Assembly: GCA_028281495.1 (NCBI GenBank) | Contig: JANQJU010000006.1 | Location: forward strand, 39,241-103,240 | DNA: 64,000 nucleotides | Direction: 5' to 3' | Source: SAR324 cluster bacterium | GTDB lineage: Bacteria; SAR324; NAC60-12 | Shown: piece after piece, positions 9,740-19,931 of the stretch | How positions within the stretch are numbered: the stretch's first letter is position 1 | Layout: each line of letters begins with the position of its first letter | The notes under the pieces: generated by a model | The model's database searches: none | What the model was told of the DNA's origin: nothing | The model's input: only the letters and a program-made list of their open reading frames with translations | Translations under genes and position numbers: made by a program

Positions 9740-11998
9740 TTAATAAGTCACGGTCACTCGGTAAAGCGAATGGGAGAGTTCCGTTTGAAAAAGCTCGGTA
9801 CTTGCCAGGAGTCCACCGCTGTTCTTCCCTGAAAAACAGGCAGCCGCATTTTGGGTTCCGGTGCTCCCTCCATTGTTCCGTGGGGTATTCAGTTCAGAAG
9901 CGAGATGCCATGCTGCTCCGTTGAATCGCTCTGAGGTGGCATGGCTCGTCCCGGTAGCGTTGACTAATCCCGAAAATGCGAGCGCAGCGTTTTGCCCCCC
10001 CGAACCACCCAGGCTGGATCGGGCTACGTTGAGATCTGCGGTAGCAACCCAAGCGGTCCCATTGAATTTTTCAGCCGTCGCAAAATCATCGGTGGCATTG
10101 GCTCCGCCAAAGGCTAAAGCGGCATTTTGTCGGCCCGCTCCGCTTAACGTCCATCGGGACACGTTCAAGTCCCAACCGCTTTGATGCGACCAATTGAGGC
10201 CATCAAACTTCTCGGTATCGGCTTGATACGTGGTGCCAAAACCTCCCACACACAGGCTGGCATTCTGCACGCCGATTCCTGCTGCGTTGTCGGTAGAACT
10301 GAGCAGGGCCGAGGTCGTTATCCATGATGTGCCATTGAATTTCTCGCTGCGGTCGAGGTTTTGGGTGCCATCATGACCTCCAAAACTCAAACATGCCCCT
10401 TGAATACCAGTACTCGACAACGCGTGACGGGGTTGAGGTAAATTCCAGCCAGCTTGGTTGGTCCAGGAAGCGCCATCAAATTTTTCCACGGTATCGATGG
10501 TCGTGCTGCTGATACGTCCTCCTATGGATAATGCGGCTTTTTGTGTGCCGCAGCCCCCTACGGCCCGGCGTGAGGTGGCATTCCAGGCCGCATTGGTGGC
10601 CCAAACCCCGCCATGCCAACCGAGGAAATCCAACTCCACCAAATCCAGAATTTCATCAGGGCGAATGCCCGAATTGGGTTTCGGCAAATTTTCGATTTGA
10701 ACATCCACCGGCGCTTTCAAATTCAACACCGGATGTTCCGATTCTTGCGTGACCACTTCGTCAGCAGACTTGGCCGTGACCTGAAACGTCATGGGCATTT
10801 CGCCAATCCATTTTTCCGCTTCAGCTCGGTTGGCGACATCGTCATTGCCTGCCACTGCCAAGGCCGCATTTTGTGTTCCCAAACCGAGCAGCCCTTTGCG
10901 AGCCAAGTTCAGACCGTTTTGTACCATCCAAACAAAACCATTGAAGGACTCACACGCGCTCTGAACCGGGCCTCCTTCCAAGCCCCCCCCAATGATCAAG
11001 GCCGCATTTTGCGTTCCGCTTCCTGCTAAGGATTGCCGAGGGGTATTGACATTGCTTTCTGCCAGCCACACTTCTCCGTTGAACCGCTCCGTCACGTCGG
11101 AATCGGAAGAATTGTTCAAATTTCCTGCAACAATGAGTGAGGCATTGCTCAATCCCATCATGGCACTTGACATCCGAGTACTGCTGATGGTGCCCGCACT
11201 GGACCAAGCATTCCCATTATAAACTTCTGTTTTGTCCAATACCGCACTTCCGTTGTAGCCCCCCGCACACATCGCAGCATACTGCTTTCCGGTGCCAAGC
11301 GTATGGTATCTGGTACCATTGCTCACGGCTTGATTGAGATTGGTCCAAGTGAACCCATTGAACCCTTCAGTCGAATTCAACGGTGCTCCCCCATAGCCTG
11401 CAAAGGCAAGAGCCGCATTTTGAACCCCTGCCGAGCCTGACGAGAAACGGCCGGTCACGAGGTTCCCGGTTGCGCTCCAGAAGTTGCCATGAAATTTCTC
11501 AGTGAGTGACCCCGCTGAACTGTTCACATGACCGCCAATGATCAACCCCGCATTTTGGGTCCCTGCTCGACCTGGAGTATTCCGTGCGACACTGACGGAC
11601 GTACTCGTCGCCCAAGTGTTTCGAGCAAAATGCTGAAACCAATTGGTGACAATCAATTTTTTAGGCCCTGGCGCATTCACCTGGACTTCCGCTTGCTGAG
11701 AGGTCAGTTCCACTGAAGTGGTGGCGCTGCCACTGCTCAGGCTGGCAGTAAAGTTCGCCTTCGTGATCTTCTGCAAGCTGCCTTTGTCCACAATCAAAAA
11801 ATCGGCATTGTCCGGATTCGAAAGCGTCGGATACGATGACAAATCCATGGAAAGCTTGCTGTCCGCATAAGCCTTGGTCGCTTTTTGGGTTGCAACCCGT
11901 TGGTCGCTATCAGCCGTAAGACTGGTGTCGGTATCCACCACATCGGCTGCAAAGTCGGCGGTTTTGATGTTTTTGCCACTACGTATGAGATTTGGCAT
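9740..11998 (-). CDS. Kelch-type double-propeller tail fibre, copy 4 (divergent)
   Basis: This 752-residue paralogue is the shortest, beginning MPNLIRSGKN rather than MSDSA. It keeps the fibre signature DQRVATQKATKAYADSK, both Kelch-like sets and the central domain (MTFQVTAKS to WHGGVW). Its sequence sits between the copy 1-3 group and the copy 5-7 group, and it lacks the HIHxH segment of the latter. GGGAGTGAACC before the ATG gives a good ribosome site. It ends RVTVTY. Blade surfaces differ most here, suggesting a different ligand (inference). Confidence 0.85.
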   Translation of the reverse strand: MPNLIRSGKNIKTADFAADVVDTDTSLTADSDQRVATQKATKAYADSKLSMDLSSYPTLSNPDNADFLIVDKGSLQKITKANFTASLSSGSATTSVELTSQQAEVQVNAPGPKKLIVTNWFQHFARNTWATSTSVSVARNTPGRAGTQNAGLIIGGHVNSSAGSLTEKFHGNFWSATGNLVTGRFSSGSAGVQNAALAFAGYGGAPLNSTEGFNGFTWTNLNQAVSNGTRYHTLGTGKQYAAMCAGGYNGSAVLDKTEVYNGNAWSSAGTISSTRMSSAMMGLSNASLIVAGNLNNSSDSDVTERFNGEVWLAESNVNTPRQSLAGSGTQNAALIIGGGLEGGPVQSACESFNGFVWMVQNGLNLARKGLLGLGTQNAALAVAGNDDVANRAEAEKWIGEMPMTFQVTAKSADEVVTQESEHPVLNLKAPVDVQIENLPKPNSGIRPDEILDLVELDFLGWHGGVWATNAAWNATSRRAVGGCGTQKAALSIGGRISSTTIDTVEKFDGASWTNQAGWNLPQPRHALSSTGIQGACLSFGGHDGTQNLDRSEKFNGTSWITTSALLSSTDNAAGIGVQNASLCVGGFGTTYQADTEKFDGLNWSHQSGWDLNVSRWTLSGAGRQNAALAFGGANATDDFATAEKFNGTAWVATADLNVARSSLGGSGGQNAALAFSGLVNATGTSHATSERFNGAAWHLASELNTPRNNGGSTGTQNAAACFSGKNSGGLLASTELFQTELSHSLYRVTVTY

Positions 11999-12026
11999 GG
12001 TTCACTCCCTTCTGTCTGAAATGGGG

Positions 12027-14294
12027 TCAAGAATAAGTCACCGCTCCAATCGCGCCGGAGAGCGACAATTGAGTTTGATAATGTTCCACCGTATTTTGTG
12101 TGCTGCCGCCAGACGTGAGGCCCCCCATGGTCAACGCAGACATCTGCGTTCCCGCACCGCGCGTGTCGTATAATGCCGAATTGGTCTGGCTGGCATTAAT
12201 CCAGACAAAGCCATTGTATTTTTCAGAGACACGAACCACTTCGGAACTCGATCCCTCACTGCCATTGGCCACCAACCCCACATTTTGGGTTCCTGCCGCA
12301 GAAAACATCTTCCGAACGTGATTGACCGGGGTCGCATTGGACCAGCTGAATCCATTGAACTTCTCGGTATCTGCAATCGGGACCGTTCCTCCTCCCGAAA
12401 GCGCAGCACCTGGAGGAACACCTGAAATCGCAAGGCAGGCATTTTGCGGTCCGAGACCTCGGGACATCGCTTTCCCTGTATTCAAATCCCCGCCAACTTG
12501 GACACTCCACGCAGTGCCGTTGTATCGTTCCGTTCGGTTATCATAATCATTGCCCCCGAACGACAAAGCGGCCTTTGCCACCCCGGCATCGCCGACTTGG
12601 CTTTCGGCTTGCGTCAATGCAGCTCCAACACTCCAAGTCGATCCATCGAAGTTCTCTGATCGAGTTTGGAACGAGCCATTTTCAGCTCGGCCTCCAAACA
12701 CGAGGGCCGCATACGATACGCCAACCCCTCCGCTATCCCGGGTGCCTGTGTTCAGGCCCGTTGCTGCACTCCAGGAACTGCCATTGTAGAGTTCCACTGC
12801 CGTTGAGATCCCCCCCAGATCGGACCGAGTGCTCCCTCCAGCAGCTAAGGTGCCTTTACTGCGTCCTACCCCCACCGCACCTTGCCGTTCCGTGTTCATT
12901 GAGGTTTCCTGGACCCAGGCACCATCCCCTAAGTCGAAGCGATGCAAGCGATCCCAATCGGCTTGGTCTTCAGCATTGTGGTTGGCGTTGAATTGAGGCG
13001 TCCATTCGATTTGTATGTCCGCCGCATCCGTGACCGCGAAGGACAGCGCGTCATTCATGGCAAAATAGTATTCGTTTTCGGCATTTTGGGCAGTGACTCG
13101 CACTTCCATCGGGATTCGACCAAACCACTTTTGACTGCTGCTGATCGGACCGGACCCTCCATACCCCGACGCCTGAAGTCCAGCACCACTGGCTCCGGTT
13201 CCCAAACCATTATAAAATACATAATTGGGGGCAGGCCGGATCACCCAGACATAGCCATTGTACTCTTCCGTATTTAAGTTCCCTACAGCGACGGTGCAGG
13301 CGTTCTGTACCCCAAAAATAGCGTTGCCCGTTCGAGAATAGTTGGTGTTCTCAGACAGCACCCAGGCATCGCCTGAGAATTTCTCTGTATTAGTGATGTT
13401 CCCCGATCCTGCATATCCATTCGCCACGAGACTAGCATTGGCATGCCCTGCCCCTTTCAAAGTAGATCGGACGATTTGCAGTTGAGGTCCCGTCGAAAAG
13501 GCGGCTCCGTTGTAACGGCGCACGGGAGGATTGCTCACCCCGCCCCCTCCTGCGAAAAGGGCCGCATTCATGATCCCCATGGCGGCATGGGAATAAGTGA
13601 CCCCTGGATTGCCTGCATGGACGAAACTATCACCATTGTAGCGTTCGGCACTGTCCAAGTTTCCATGGCCTTGCCCTCCATGAATGACTCCAGCATTCCG
13701 AGTCCCGGTGGCAGCGTGGGCGGCGCGGATGATTAGAGAGTGGGCCCCGGAACGCCACATGTCGCCTAAAAATTCTTCGGTGAGTGTTGTGGCACTTCCT
13801 GTATGCCCCGCCGTTTGCCCCCCTATCAACAACGCATTGTTTTGCGATCCACATCCATTCGTGCTGGATCGGCCAACATTGGTGGATGCAGTGTTGATCC
13901 ATACATTTTGTTCCCATGTTGTCTCATGGGGTTGGACATGAATGTGAGTGGGTCCCGTGCCCAACACCACCATCTCTTGGTGCAAGGCATTCAGTTCGGT
14001 ACTGTTGATTTCATATGTTGGGTTTCCCAACAATTCAGAGCGGGAGATCACGCGGTTCGCTCCCGCGGAGCTATCGTAAACGAGCACCAGGTCACTCCCG
14101 GAGCTACTTAGCATTGTTTGCAAGGTCCCCAAATTCTGAGGAACCTTCGTATCAGCATAAGCTTTTGCTGCTTTTTGAGTGGCCAATCGAGTATCGTCAT
14201 TGGCGGAAAGGGCCGGGTCCACATCCAACACATTGGGTGCAAATTGACCCGCCTGACCAATCTTTCCGCTGCGAAATGAGGCTGAATCAGACAT
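12027..14294 (-). CDS. Kelch-type double-propeller tail fibre, copy 5
   Basis: This 755-residue paralogue belongs to the second subgroup (copies 5-7), with head motif DTRLATQKAAKAYADTK, a LNALHQEM stretch and HIHVQPH near residue 115. The central domain runs from MEVRVTAQN through IQIEWTPQF to LGDGAWV and differs from that of copies 1-4. Two six-blade Kelch-like sets flank it, and the protein ends IGAVTYS. The Shine-Dalgarno is weak, and a 129-base spacer separates it from copy 6, so separate translation control is possible. Confidence 0.85.
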   Translation of the reverse strand: MSDSASFRSGKIGQAGQFAPNVLDVDPALSANDDTRLATQKAAKAYADTKVPQNLGTLQTMLSSSGSDLVLVYDSSAGANRVISRSELLGNPTYEINSTELNALHQEMVVLGTGPTHIHVQPHETTWEQNVWINTASTNVGRSSTNGCGSQNNALLIGGQTAGHTGSATTLTEEFLGDMWRSGAHSLIIRAAHAATGTRNAGVIHGGQGHGNLDSAERYNGDSFVHAGNPGVTYSHAAMGIMNAALFAGGGGVSNPPVRRYNGAAFSTGPQLQIVRSTLKGAGHANASLVANGYAGSGNITNTEKFSGDAWVLSENTNYSRTGNAIFGVQNACTVAVGNLNTEEYNGYVWVIRPAPNYVFYNGLGTGASGAGLQASGYGGSGPISSSQKWFGRIPMEVRVTAQNAENEYYFAMNDALSFAVTDAADIQIEWTPQFNANHNAEDQADWDRLHRFDLGDGAWVQETSMNTERQGAVGVGRSKGTLAAGGSTRSDLGGISTAVELYNGSSWSAATGLNTGTRDSGGVGVSYAALVFGGRAENGSFQTRSENFDGSTWSVGAALTQAESQVGDAGVAKAALSFGGNDYDNRTERYNGTAWSVQVGGDLNTGKAMSRGLGPQNACLAISGVPPGAALSGGGTVPIADTEKFNGFSWSNATPVNHVRKMFSAAGTQNVGLVANGSEGSSSEVVRVSEKYNGFVWINASQTNSALYDTRGAGTQMSALTMGGLTSGGSTQNTVEHYQTQLSLSGAIGAVTYS

Positions 14295-14423
14295 AACGGT
14301 TTTTTTTGGCTAGGAGTTTTCAATTGCAGGGTTTTCTAAATTTCTAACATTTTGATAGCCCTGATTTATAAGCAGAGTTACGATGAAGACAAGGGGGCGT
14401 CATTCCCTCATGCCGGTTGCGGT

Positions 14424-16697
14424 TTAAGAATAAGTTGCTGTCCCGAACGGACCGGGAATCGACAACTCGGTTTGAAAAAGTTCTACCGTGTTATGAATAC
14501 TTCCATTGTTCAGTTCCCCCCCCATCGCAAGCATGGACATTTGGGTTCCTGCCCCTCCCTGACGAAATAGAGCTGAGAGGGTTTCTGAGCTTTGAACCCA
14601 TACGAACCCATTGAACTTTTCCGAGCGCTGCGTGATGTTTGCGCCGCCATGCCCAGTGTTGCCCCCAGCCACCATGGCCACATTTTGTGTTCCGGCAATG
14701 GCAAAGCTGCGACGGGGTTGATTGAGTGGCGTAGTATGGGACCAGCTCAGGCCATTGAATTTTTCCACACGATGCGTCGAAACCTCGGTCACGTCGATTC
14801 CACCGACGGCTAGCGCGGCTGTTTGCGTGCCACACCCCTCTATGAAGCGACTGCCATGATTCATGTTCCACCCTGTTTGCGTGCTCCAGGAAACCCCATC
14901 ATATTTCTCAGTTCGGACATCATAAGATCCCCCTCCAAAAGACAGCGCCGCATTCATCACTCCCGCTGGGGCGTTTTGGTGTTCGGGTTGCGTTAAGGTC
15001 GCCGCGTTGCTCCAGGTGGAGCCATTGAAATGTTCGGAACGATCAACGGTTTGTTGGCTACTCGTTCGACCGCCAAACACAATCACCGCATTAGAAATCC
15101 CCGCAGCTCCCTTACCGAGGGTTCCCACGTTCATCGGATTTCGGGACGTCCACGCATTGCCATCATGGTGTTCTGTAGAAGAGAACGCTCCCGTATCGGT
15201 ATTATTGGTACTGCCACCCGCCACTAAGGTACTCTTCATTCGACCTACACTCGCCGTTCCTTGCCGAGCGTTATTAAGGCTAGCTCCCAGAGTCCAAGTG
15301 CCATCACCCAAATCGATCCGTTCCAAATCATTCCAGGCGTATTGGTCTTCCAGGGTCCGCGCCGCATCGTAACGGGGGACCCAATCGATCTGAAGTTCGG
15401 CAGGGCCTGTCACAGACACAGCAAGCGATTCATCCACGACAAAAAAAGCCTCCTGATCGGTATTCTTCGCGGTCACGCGCAATTGCATAGGCAGGGAACC
15501 AAACCATTTAGCAGCCAAGTTCGAATTACTGGAGCTGATATTCCCCGCGGCGATGAGTCCAGCAAAAACATTCCCAGCACTGCCCCCTCCGACACTATTG
15601 ACAGGATTCGCAGGACGCATCGCCCAAGCATATCCATTGTACTCTTCTGTAGATTGAATATTGATGGTATTGGGGCCTGTTTTTAAACAGGCATTTTGCA
15701 GGCCCATCACAAAGGGTGAATTGATGGCTGTGTTGCTCAATTCGGATGCGGCCCAAGCCTCTCCAAAGAATTTTTCTGTAGTATCGGTGGGGCCGGAGAT
15801 GCCGTAATCGTATCCATTTGTCGCAATACAAGCATTTGCATGTCCGGCCCCGCCAAAGCCATGCCGTTGGGCACCCATCTCCGGGGCAGCCGAAAAACTG
15901 TTTCCATTGTAGCGAAACACGGCACTCTGGGCAGAACTCCCATTGTGGCCTCCGGCAAACAGAGCACTGTTTACTTTCCCCATGCCTCCGTGAGAGGTTC
16001 GTCCCCCCCAACTTCCACTCAAGGTGAACGTGTAACCATTGTAGCGCTCTCCAGTTGAGATATAGCCCGAAGCGTATCCTCCGTGAATGACCCCGGCATT
16101 TCGGTTTCCTGTTGCGGCATGTTGACTGTGCGCCACCACCGTGTGGATAAAAGCACGCCAACGGTCTCCTAGAAATTCCTCGCTCAACGTTGTGGATGTC
16201 CCCGAGTGCCCACCCGTGGTCCCTCCGGTCAAGATGGCACTATTTTGTGCTCCGAATGCTTTTCCGCCTCCCCGGGGGCTCACCGTATTTGCGGTCGTCA
16301 TCCACATGTTTCGAACCAATAGGGTCGAATGGGGATGGATATGAACGGGACGGGAACCACTCTCTGTGATGACAATTTCTTGGTGCAAGGCATTCAACGC
16401 CACTTGCGTCACTGCGGTGGCGGACGCGGGAAGCGCCACGCCTCGTGGGGTGGTATGAGTGACCCCCGTGGTGATGTCATAGACCACCATCAAGTCACTT
16501 TCGGAGACCGCTCCCATTTCCTCCAATAGACTCAGATCTTGGGATAATTTAGTATCGGCATAGGCTTTGGTAGCTTTTTGAGTGGCCAATCGCTCATCAG
16601 ATTCCGCCGAAAGCACGGGATCGGTATCCAACACATTGGGGGCAAACTGACTGGATTTGACTGCTTTTCCACTACGAACGAGATTTGAATTAGACAT
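14424..16697 (-). CDS. Kelch-type double-propeller tail fibre, copy 6
   Basis: This 757-residue paralogue has head motif DERLATQKATKAYADTK, LNALHQEI, then VHIHPHS. Its central domain is MQLRVTAKN to LGDGTWT. Blade motifs such as SEHFNGSTW and VEKFNGLSW repeat about twelve times in total. It is closest to copies 5 and 7. The C-terminus FGTATYS is the same type as in copy 5. The conserved HxHxH cluster after the head is shared only by copies 5-7 and could bind a metal; that is inference. Confidence 0.85.
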   Translation of the reverse strand: MSNSNLVRSGKAVKSSQFAPNVLDTDPVLSAESDERLATQKATKAYADTKLSQDLSLLEEMGAVSESDLMVVYDITTGVTHTTPRGVALPASATAVTQVALNALHQEIVITESGSRPVHIHPHSTLLVRNMWMTTANTVSPRGGGKAFGAQNSAILTGGTTGGHSGTSTTLSEEFLGDRWRAFIHTVVAHSQHAATGNRNAGVIHGGYASGYISTGERYNGYTFTLSGSWGGRTSHGGMGKVNSALFAGGHNGSSAQSAVFRYNGNSFSAAPEMGAQRHGFGGAGHANACIATNGYDYGISGPTDTTEKFFGEAWAASELSNTAINSPFVMGLQNACLKTGPNTINIQSTEEYNGYAWAMRPANPVNSVGGGSAGNVFAGLIAAGNISSSNSNLAAKWFGSLPMQLRVTAKNTDQEAFFVVDESLAVSVTGPAELQIDWVPRYDAARTLEDQYAWNDLERIDLGDGTWTLGASLNNARQGTASVGRMKSTLVAGGSTNNTDTGAFSSTEHHDGNAWTSRNPMNVGTLGKGAAGISNAVIVFGGRTSSQQTVDRSEHFNGSTWSNAATLTQPEHQNAPAGVMNAALSFGGGSYDVRTEKYDGVSWSTQTGWNMNHGSRFIEGCGTQTAALAVGGIDVTEVSTHRVEKFNGLSWSHTTPLNQPRRSFAIAGTQNVAMVAGGNTGHGGANITQRSEKFNGFVWVQSSETLSALFRQGGAGTQMSMLAMGGELNNGSIHNTVELFQTELSIPGPFGTATYS

Positions 16698-16738
16698 AAC
16701 GGTTTTTTGGGCTAAGAGTTGTTAATCATTGACGACAA

Positions 16739-19015
16739 TCAAGCGTGCGTCACAGTTCCAATCGTGCCAGAGAATGGCAGTTCTGTTTGAAACTTCTCTA
16801 CTGTGCTGTGTATCGTCCCACTATTTGACTCGCCTCCCATAGCCAACATGCTCATCTGCGTGCCGATTCCTGGTCGTCGGAAATGGGCTGCGAGCATGTT
16901 GCTGGCGTTGATCCATAGGAAGCCATTGAATTTTTCAGAACTGTTCAAATAGGTGGCGCCCGTGCCAAATCTCCCCCCTCCGATCAGTCCCATGTTTTGG
17001 GTTCCTGCGAGGGCAAAATGCCATCGCGATTGATTCGCTGGAACCGAAGAAGCCCAGCTATAGCCATTGAATTTCTCCGTGCGTTCCGCAGTGACCTCAC
17101 CGGATTGCAAACCTCCCACAGCCAACGCCGCATTTTGGGAACCCAAGCCCCCCATATAGCGACTTCCTGTGTTCAGATTCCATCCGGTTTGGGTACTCCA
17201 GATGACGCCATCGCATTTTTCGGTACGCCGATCATAGCCTCCCCCGCCAAATGACAAAGCAGCAGCTACCACGCCCGCGCTCCCCACTTGGTGTTCTGTG
17301 GTTGACAAATCAGGACCGTTGCTCCAAATCGATCCATTGTAGAATTCGGAGCGTCGGACCAGCTGGGAATCAATTTTTTGTCCCACGTAAACGATGGCGG
17401 CGTTGGCCACTCCTGCACTGCCACTATCTACGGTTCCGATGTTCATATTGTTCTGGGAAAGCCAAGCACTCCCATTGAAATGTTCCGTCGACGGGGATGT
17501 TCCGGTGTGAGTCGTGCTGGTACTGCCACTCGCAACGAGCGTACTTTGTGCTCGGCCCACGGCAGCACAGCTTTGCCGGATGCTGGTCATAGCAGCGGCG
17601 GCGGTCCAAGCGCCGTCCCCCAAGTCAAATCGTTCTAGGTCATCCCAATCGCTTTGGGCCGCCAGACCCAGGGCCGTATTGCCTTTGGGCATCCATTCAA
17701 TTTGAAGTTCAGAAGGCCCGGTGATGGGCAATGCGATGGAATCGCCCATCGCGAACAACGATTCCTCATCGGTATTCTCTGCGGTCACTCGTAACTCCAT
17801 GGGAACCCGTCCGAACCATTTTTCGCAACTGGTGATCGGGCTATTGAACCCGTTGTATCCCGAGGCGTGCAGTCCTGTAGAAGCATTCCCCATCCCGCCC
17901 GCATTGCTTGCTGTGTAAAGGGGTTGTTGGCGCACCACCCAAGCACACCCATTGTATTCTTCTGCCGAAGCCGTGCTGCTGGAGTTCAAACCAGCCGTGA
18001 GGCAGGTGTTTTGTAATCCGATGACGATCGTGCCGCTGTGATTGGTGTTGGTCGAATCGGACATCACCCACGCGTCTCCAAAAAATTTCTCAGTGCTGGT
18101 GACACTACCGGAGACCCCATAATGATAGCCATTCACTACAATGCTCGCATTCGGACGACCGGCCCCTTTCACGCTATATCGAGTGATCAAGAGTTTTGTT
18201 GTTTCCGAAAAAACAGACCCATTGTAGCGAGTCACCCGGTCGGACCCCGTTACCCCATTGTGGCCTCCGGCAAATAAGGCATTGTTCACGCCTCCCATGG
18301 CCGCATGCCCATGCCAAGCCCCTGGATCGTGGGTAAAACTGAAGGCATTGCCGTTGAAGCGTTCGGCATTGCTGACAAGACCATGGAACGTTCCACCCTG
18401 GATGATGCCGGAATTCCGATTTCCCGTCCCAGAATGGCCCATTCGGGATTGGTTGGCACTGATGGAAGCTCGCCAACTGTTGCCTAAAAATTCTTCGGTG
18501 CTTGACACCGAAGATCCGGAATAGCCTCCGGGCGCCCCACCGGTCAGTAAGGCACTGTTTTGTGATCCAAACCCAATCGTGCTTTCGCGGGCTGTGCCAG
18601 TGGTCCCAGTCATCATCCAGGCGTTTTCAACCCAAAAGGGGGAATGGGGATGGATGTGTACATTGACTGGACCATTGGTGCCAATGCTGACTTCTTGGTG
18701 CAATGCATTCAATTCCACTTGGATCACACTCGACTGTGCTCCTTGCATGAGCAGGGTTCCCTGCGTGACGACATGGGGCACGCTCGTCGTGACATCATAA
18801 ATGAGCATCAGGTCGGAATCAGCTCCTGCATTGGTGGTTTCCAACGTGCTGAGATCCTGAGGCATCTTGGTATCCGCATACCCTTTGGCTGCTTTTTGTG
18901 TGGTCAATCGATCATCGGCATTGGTGGAAAGGGACGCATCTGGGTCCAACACATTGGGGACAAATTCCTCGACAGGAAGTGCTTTTCCACTCCGGAACTG
19001 GGCTGAATCAGACAT
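16739..19015 (-). CDS. Kelch-type double-propeller tail fibre, copy 7 (first transcribed)
   Basis: This 758-residue paralogue is the first of the array in the transcription direction. It has DDRLTTQKAAKGYADTK, LNALHQEV and VHIHPHS, a central domain MELRVTAEN to LGDGAWT, and two six-blade Kelch-like sets, with C-terminus IGTVTHA. Only 105 bases separate it from the preceding structural gene. Length is conserved within 1 percent across all seven copies and none contains an internal stop or frameshift. All are therefore likely maintained by selection. Confidence 0.85.
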   Translation of the reverse strand: MSDSAQFRSGKALPVEEFVPNVLDPDASLSTNADDRLTTQKAAKGYADTKMPQDLSTLETTNAGADSDLMLIYDVTTSVPHVVTQGTLLMQGAQSSVIQVELNALHQEVSIGTNGPVNVHIHPHSPFWVENAWMMTGTTGTARESTIGFGSQNSALLTGGAPGGYSGSSVSSTEEFLGNSWRASISANQSRMGHSGTGNRNSGIIQGGTFHGLVSNAERFNGNAFSFTHDPGAWHGHAAMGGVNNALFAGGHNGVTGSDRVTRYNGSVFSETTKLLITRYSVKGAGRPNASIVVNGYHYGVSGSVTSTEKFFGDAWVMSDSTNTNHSGTIVIGLQNTCLTAGLNSSSTASAEEYNGCAWVVRQQPLYTASNAGGMGNASTGLHASGYNGFNSPITSCEKWFGRVPMELRVTAENTDEESLFAMGDSIALPITGPSELQIEWMPKGNTALGLAAQSDWDDLERFDLGDGAWTAAAAMTSIRQSCAAVGRAQSTLVASGSTSTTHTGTSPSTEHFNGSAWLSQNNMNIGTVDSGSAGVANAAIVYVGQKIDSQLVRRSEFYNGSIWSNGPDLSTTEHQVGSAGVVAAALSFGGGGYDRRTEKCDGVIWSTQTGWNLNTGSRYMGGLGSQNAALAVGGLQSGEVTAERTEKFNGYSWASSVPANQSRWHFALAGTQNMGLIGGGRFGTGATYLNSSEKFNGFLWINASNMLAAHFRRPGIGTQMSMLAMGGESNSGTIHSTVEKFQTELPFSGTIGTVTHA

Positions 19016-19120
19016 AACGGCTCTTAGATTAGAGGGTGTTCATTGAGAAGGTGCCCTGCACAGGCACGGTGGAACTCCGCCAAACCACCGCTTTCTATGC
19101 AGGAACACCATGAAAGCTCA

Positions 19121-19924
19121 TCAAATGTGACTCACCGGACGTTGAGGCAACACATGAACGGTGGTGGCACTCAAGGCTTGGAAAATCACATTGGAAATAT
19201 CCGGTTCCGTGGCAGTATAGGCCCCGGCGGTGGTCGGATCAGTGTAATAATATTGCCCTGGGGTGAGCCCAGTGAACCCTTCCACATGGCCAAAGGTGGT
19301 GATGGTGATATTGTCGCCCTCCACCAAACTCACCACACCAATGGCCAAAGTATTGGCTGCATTGGCTTGGGCTTTCGTCCAACCGGTGCCGTTGTGGTAC
19401 ACCAAATCCGTGGGTACCAATCCATGGCCGGGCTGGATGAACGACTTGGATATGGCATGCCCTGAACCGCCTCCTGCCACATTGGAGGGAAGCATCTGTG
19501 CGCGCACCCGGCTGTAGGCAAACGAGGTTGCCATTGCGTTTACCGAAAAATCGACGGTGATGGTGGTGTCGTTGCCATCATAGCTTTGGTTCACGATGTG
19601 CCCGTATTGCATGGTGCTGTCGCTATTCAGCACACGAAACGCTCGGTCGTTGGTCAACGTGGCGGTCATGTCCACTCCAGGCACGAGGATCGTGGTCGAA
19701 TCAATGCGGGAGGCATTGGAAATGTTGAGCCACATTTCCACGCTCACCGCCAAAGAGTTGAGAAAGTCAGAAAGCGTGGAATACCCGTTGCGAGCCGCGA
19801 CCAATTCGGAATCGGCTGCGACAGAATTCACCAGCATGTTGTTCAAAAAGCTGACGAATGTGGATTCAAAGAAGGCAATGTTAGGTGTAGGGACATCTTG
19901 GTCCCACCAATTTCTGTTCGCCAT
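19121..19924 (-). CDS. Tail structural protein upstream of fibre array
   Basis: This encodes a 267-residue protein. ATG 19924 with GAGGGACTT upstream is preferred over a start seven codons earlier that would leave no space to the previous gene. The N-terminal half (to about residue 140) reads as a beta-rich helper region. The second half has a Gly-rich hinge (NVAGGGSGHA) followed by FIQPGHGLVPTDLVYHNGTGW and GLTPGQYYYTDP. The latter two resemble the short beta repeats of phage fibre and baseplate proteins with capped, hydrophobic surfaces. Its place between the FCCH protein and the fibres suggests a fibre adaptor (inference). Confidence 0.7.
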   Translation of the reverse strand: MANRNWWDQDVPTPNIAFFESTFVSFLNNMLVNSVAADSELVAARNGYSTLSDFLNSLAVSVEMWLNISNASRIDSTTILVPGVDMTATLTNDRAFRVLNSDSTMQYGHIVNQSYDGNDTTITVDFSVNAMATSFAYSRVRAQMLPSNVAGGGSGHAISKSFIQPGHGLVPTDLVYHNGTGWTKAQANAANTLAIGVVSLVEGDNITITTFGHVEGFTGLTPGQYYYTDPTTAGAYTATEPDISNVIFQALSATTVHVLPQRPVSHI

Positions 19925-19931
19925 AAGTCCC

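Noticed and set aside
2707..19015. Diversity-generating retroelement acting on the fibre genes
   Set aside because: No reverse transcriptase and no template/variable repeat pair was seen. Differences between copies are spread over all blades and not limited to adenine positions.
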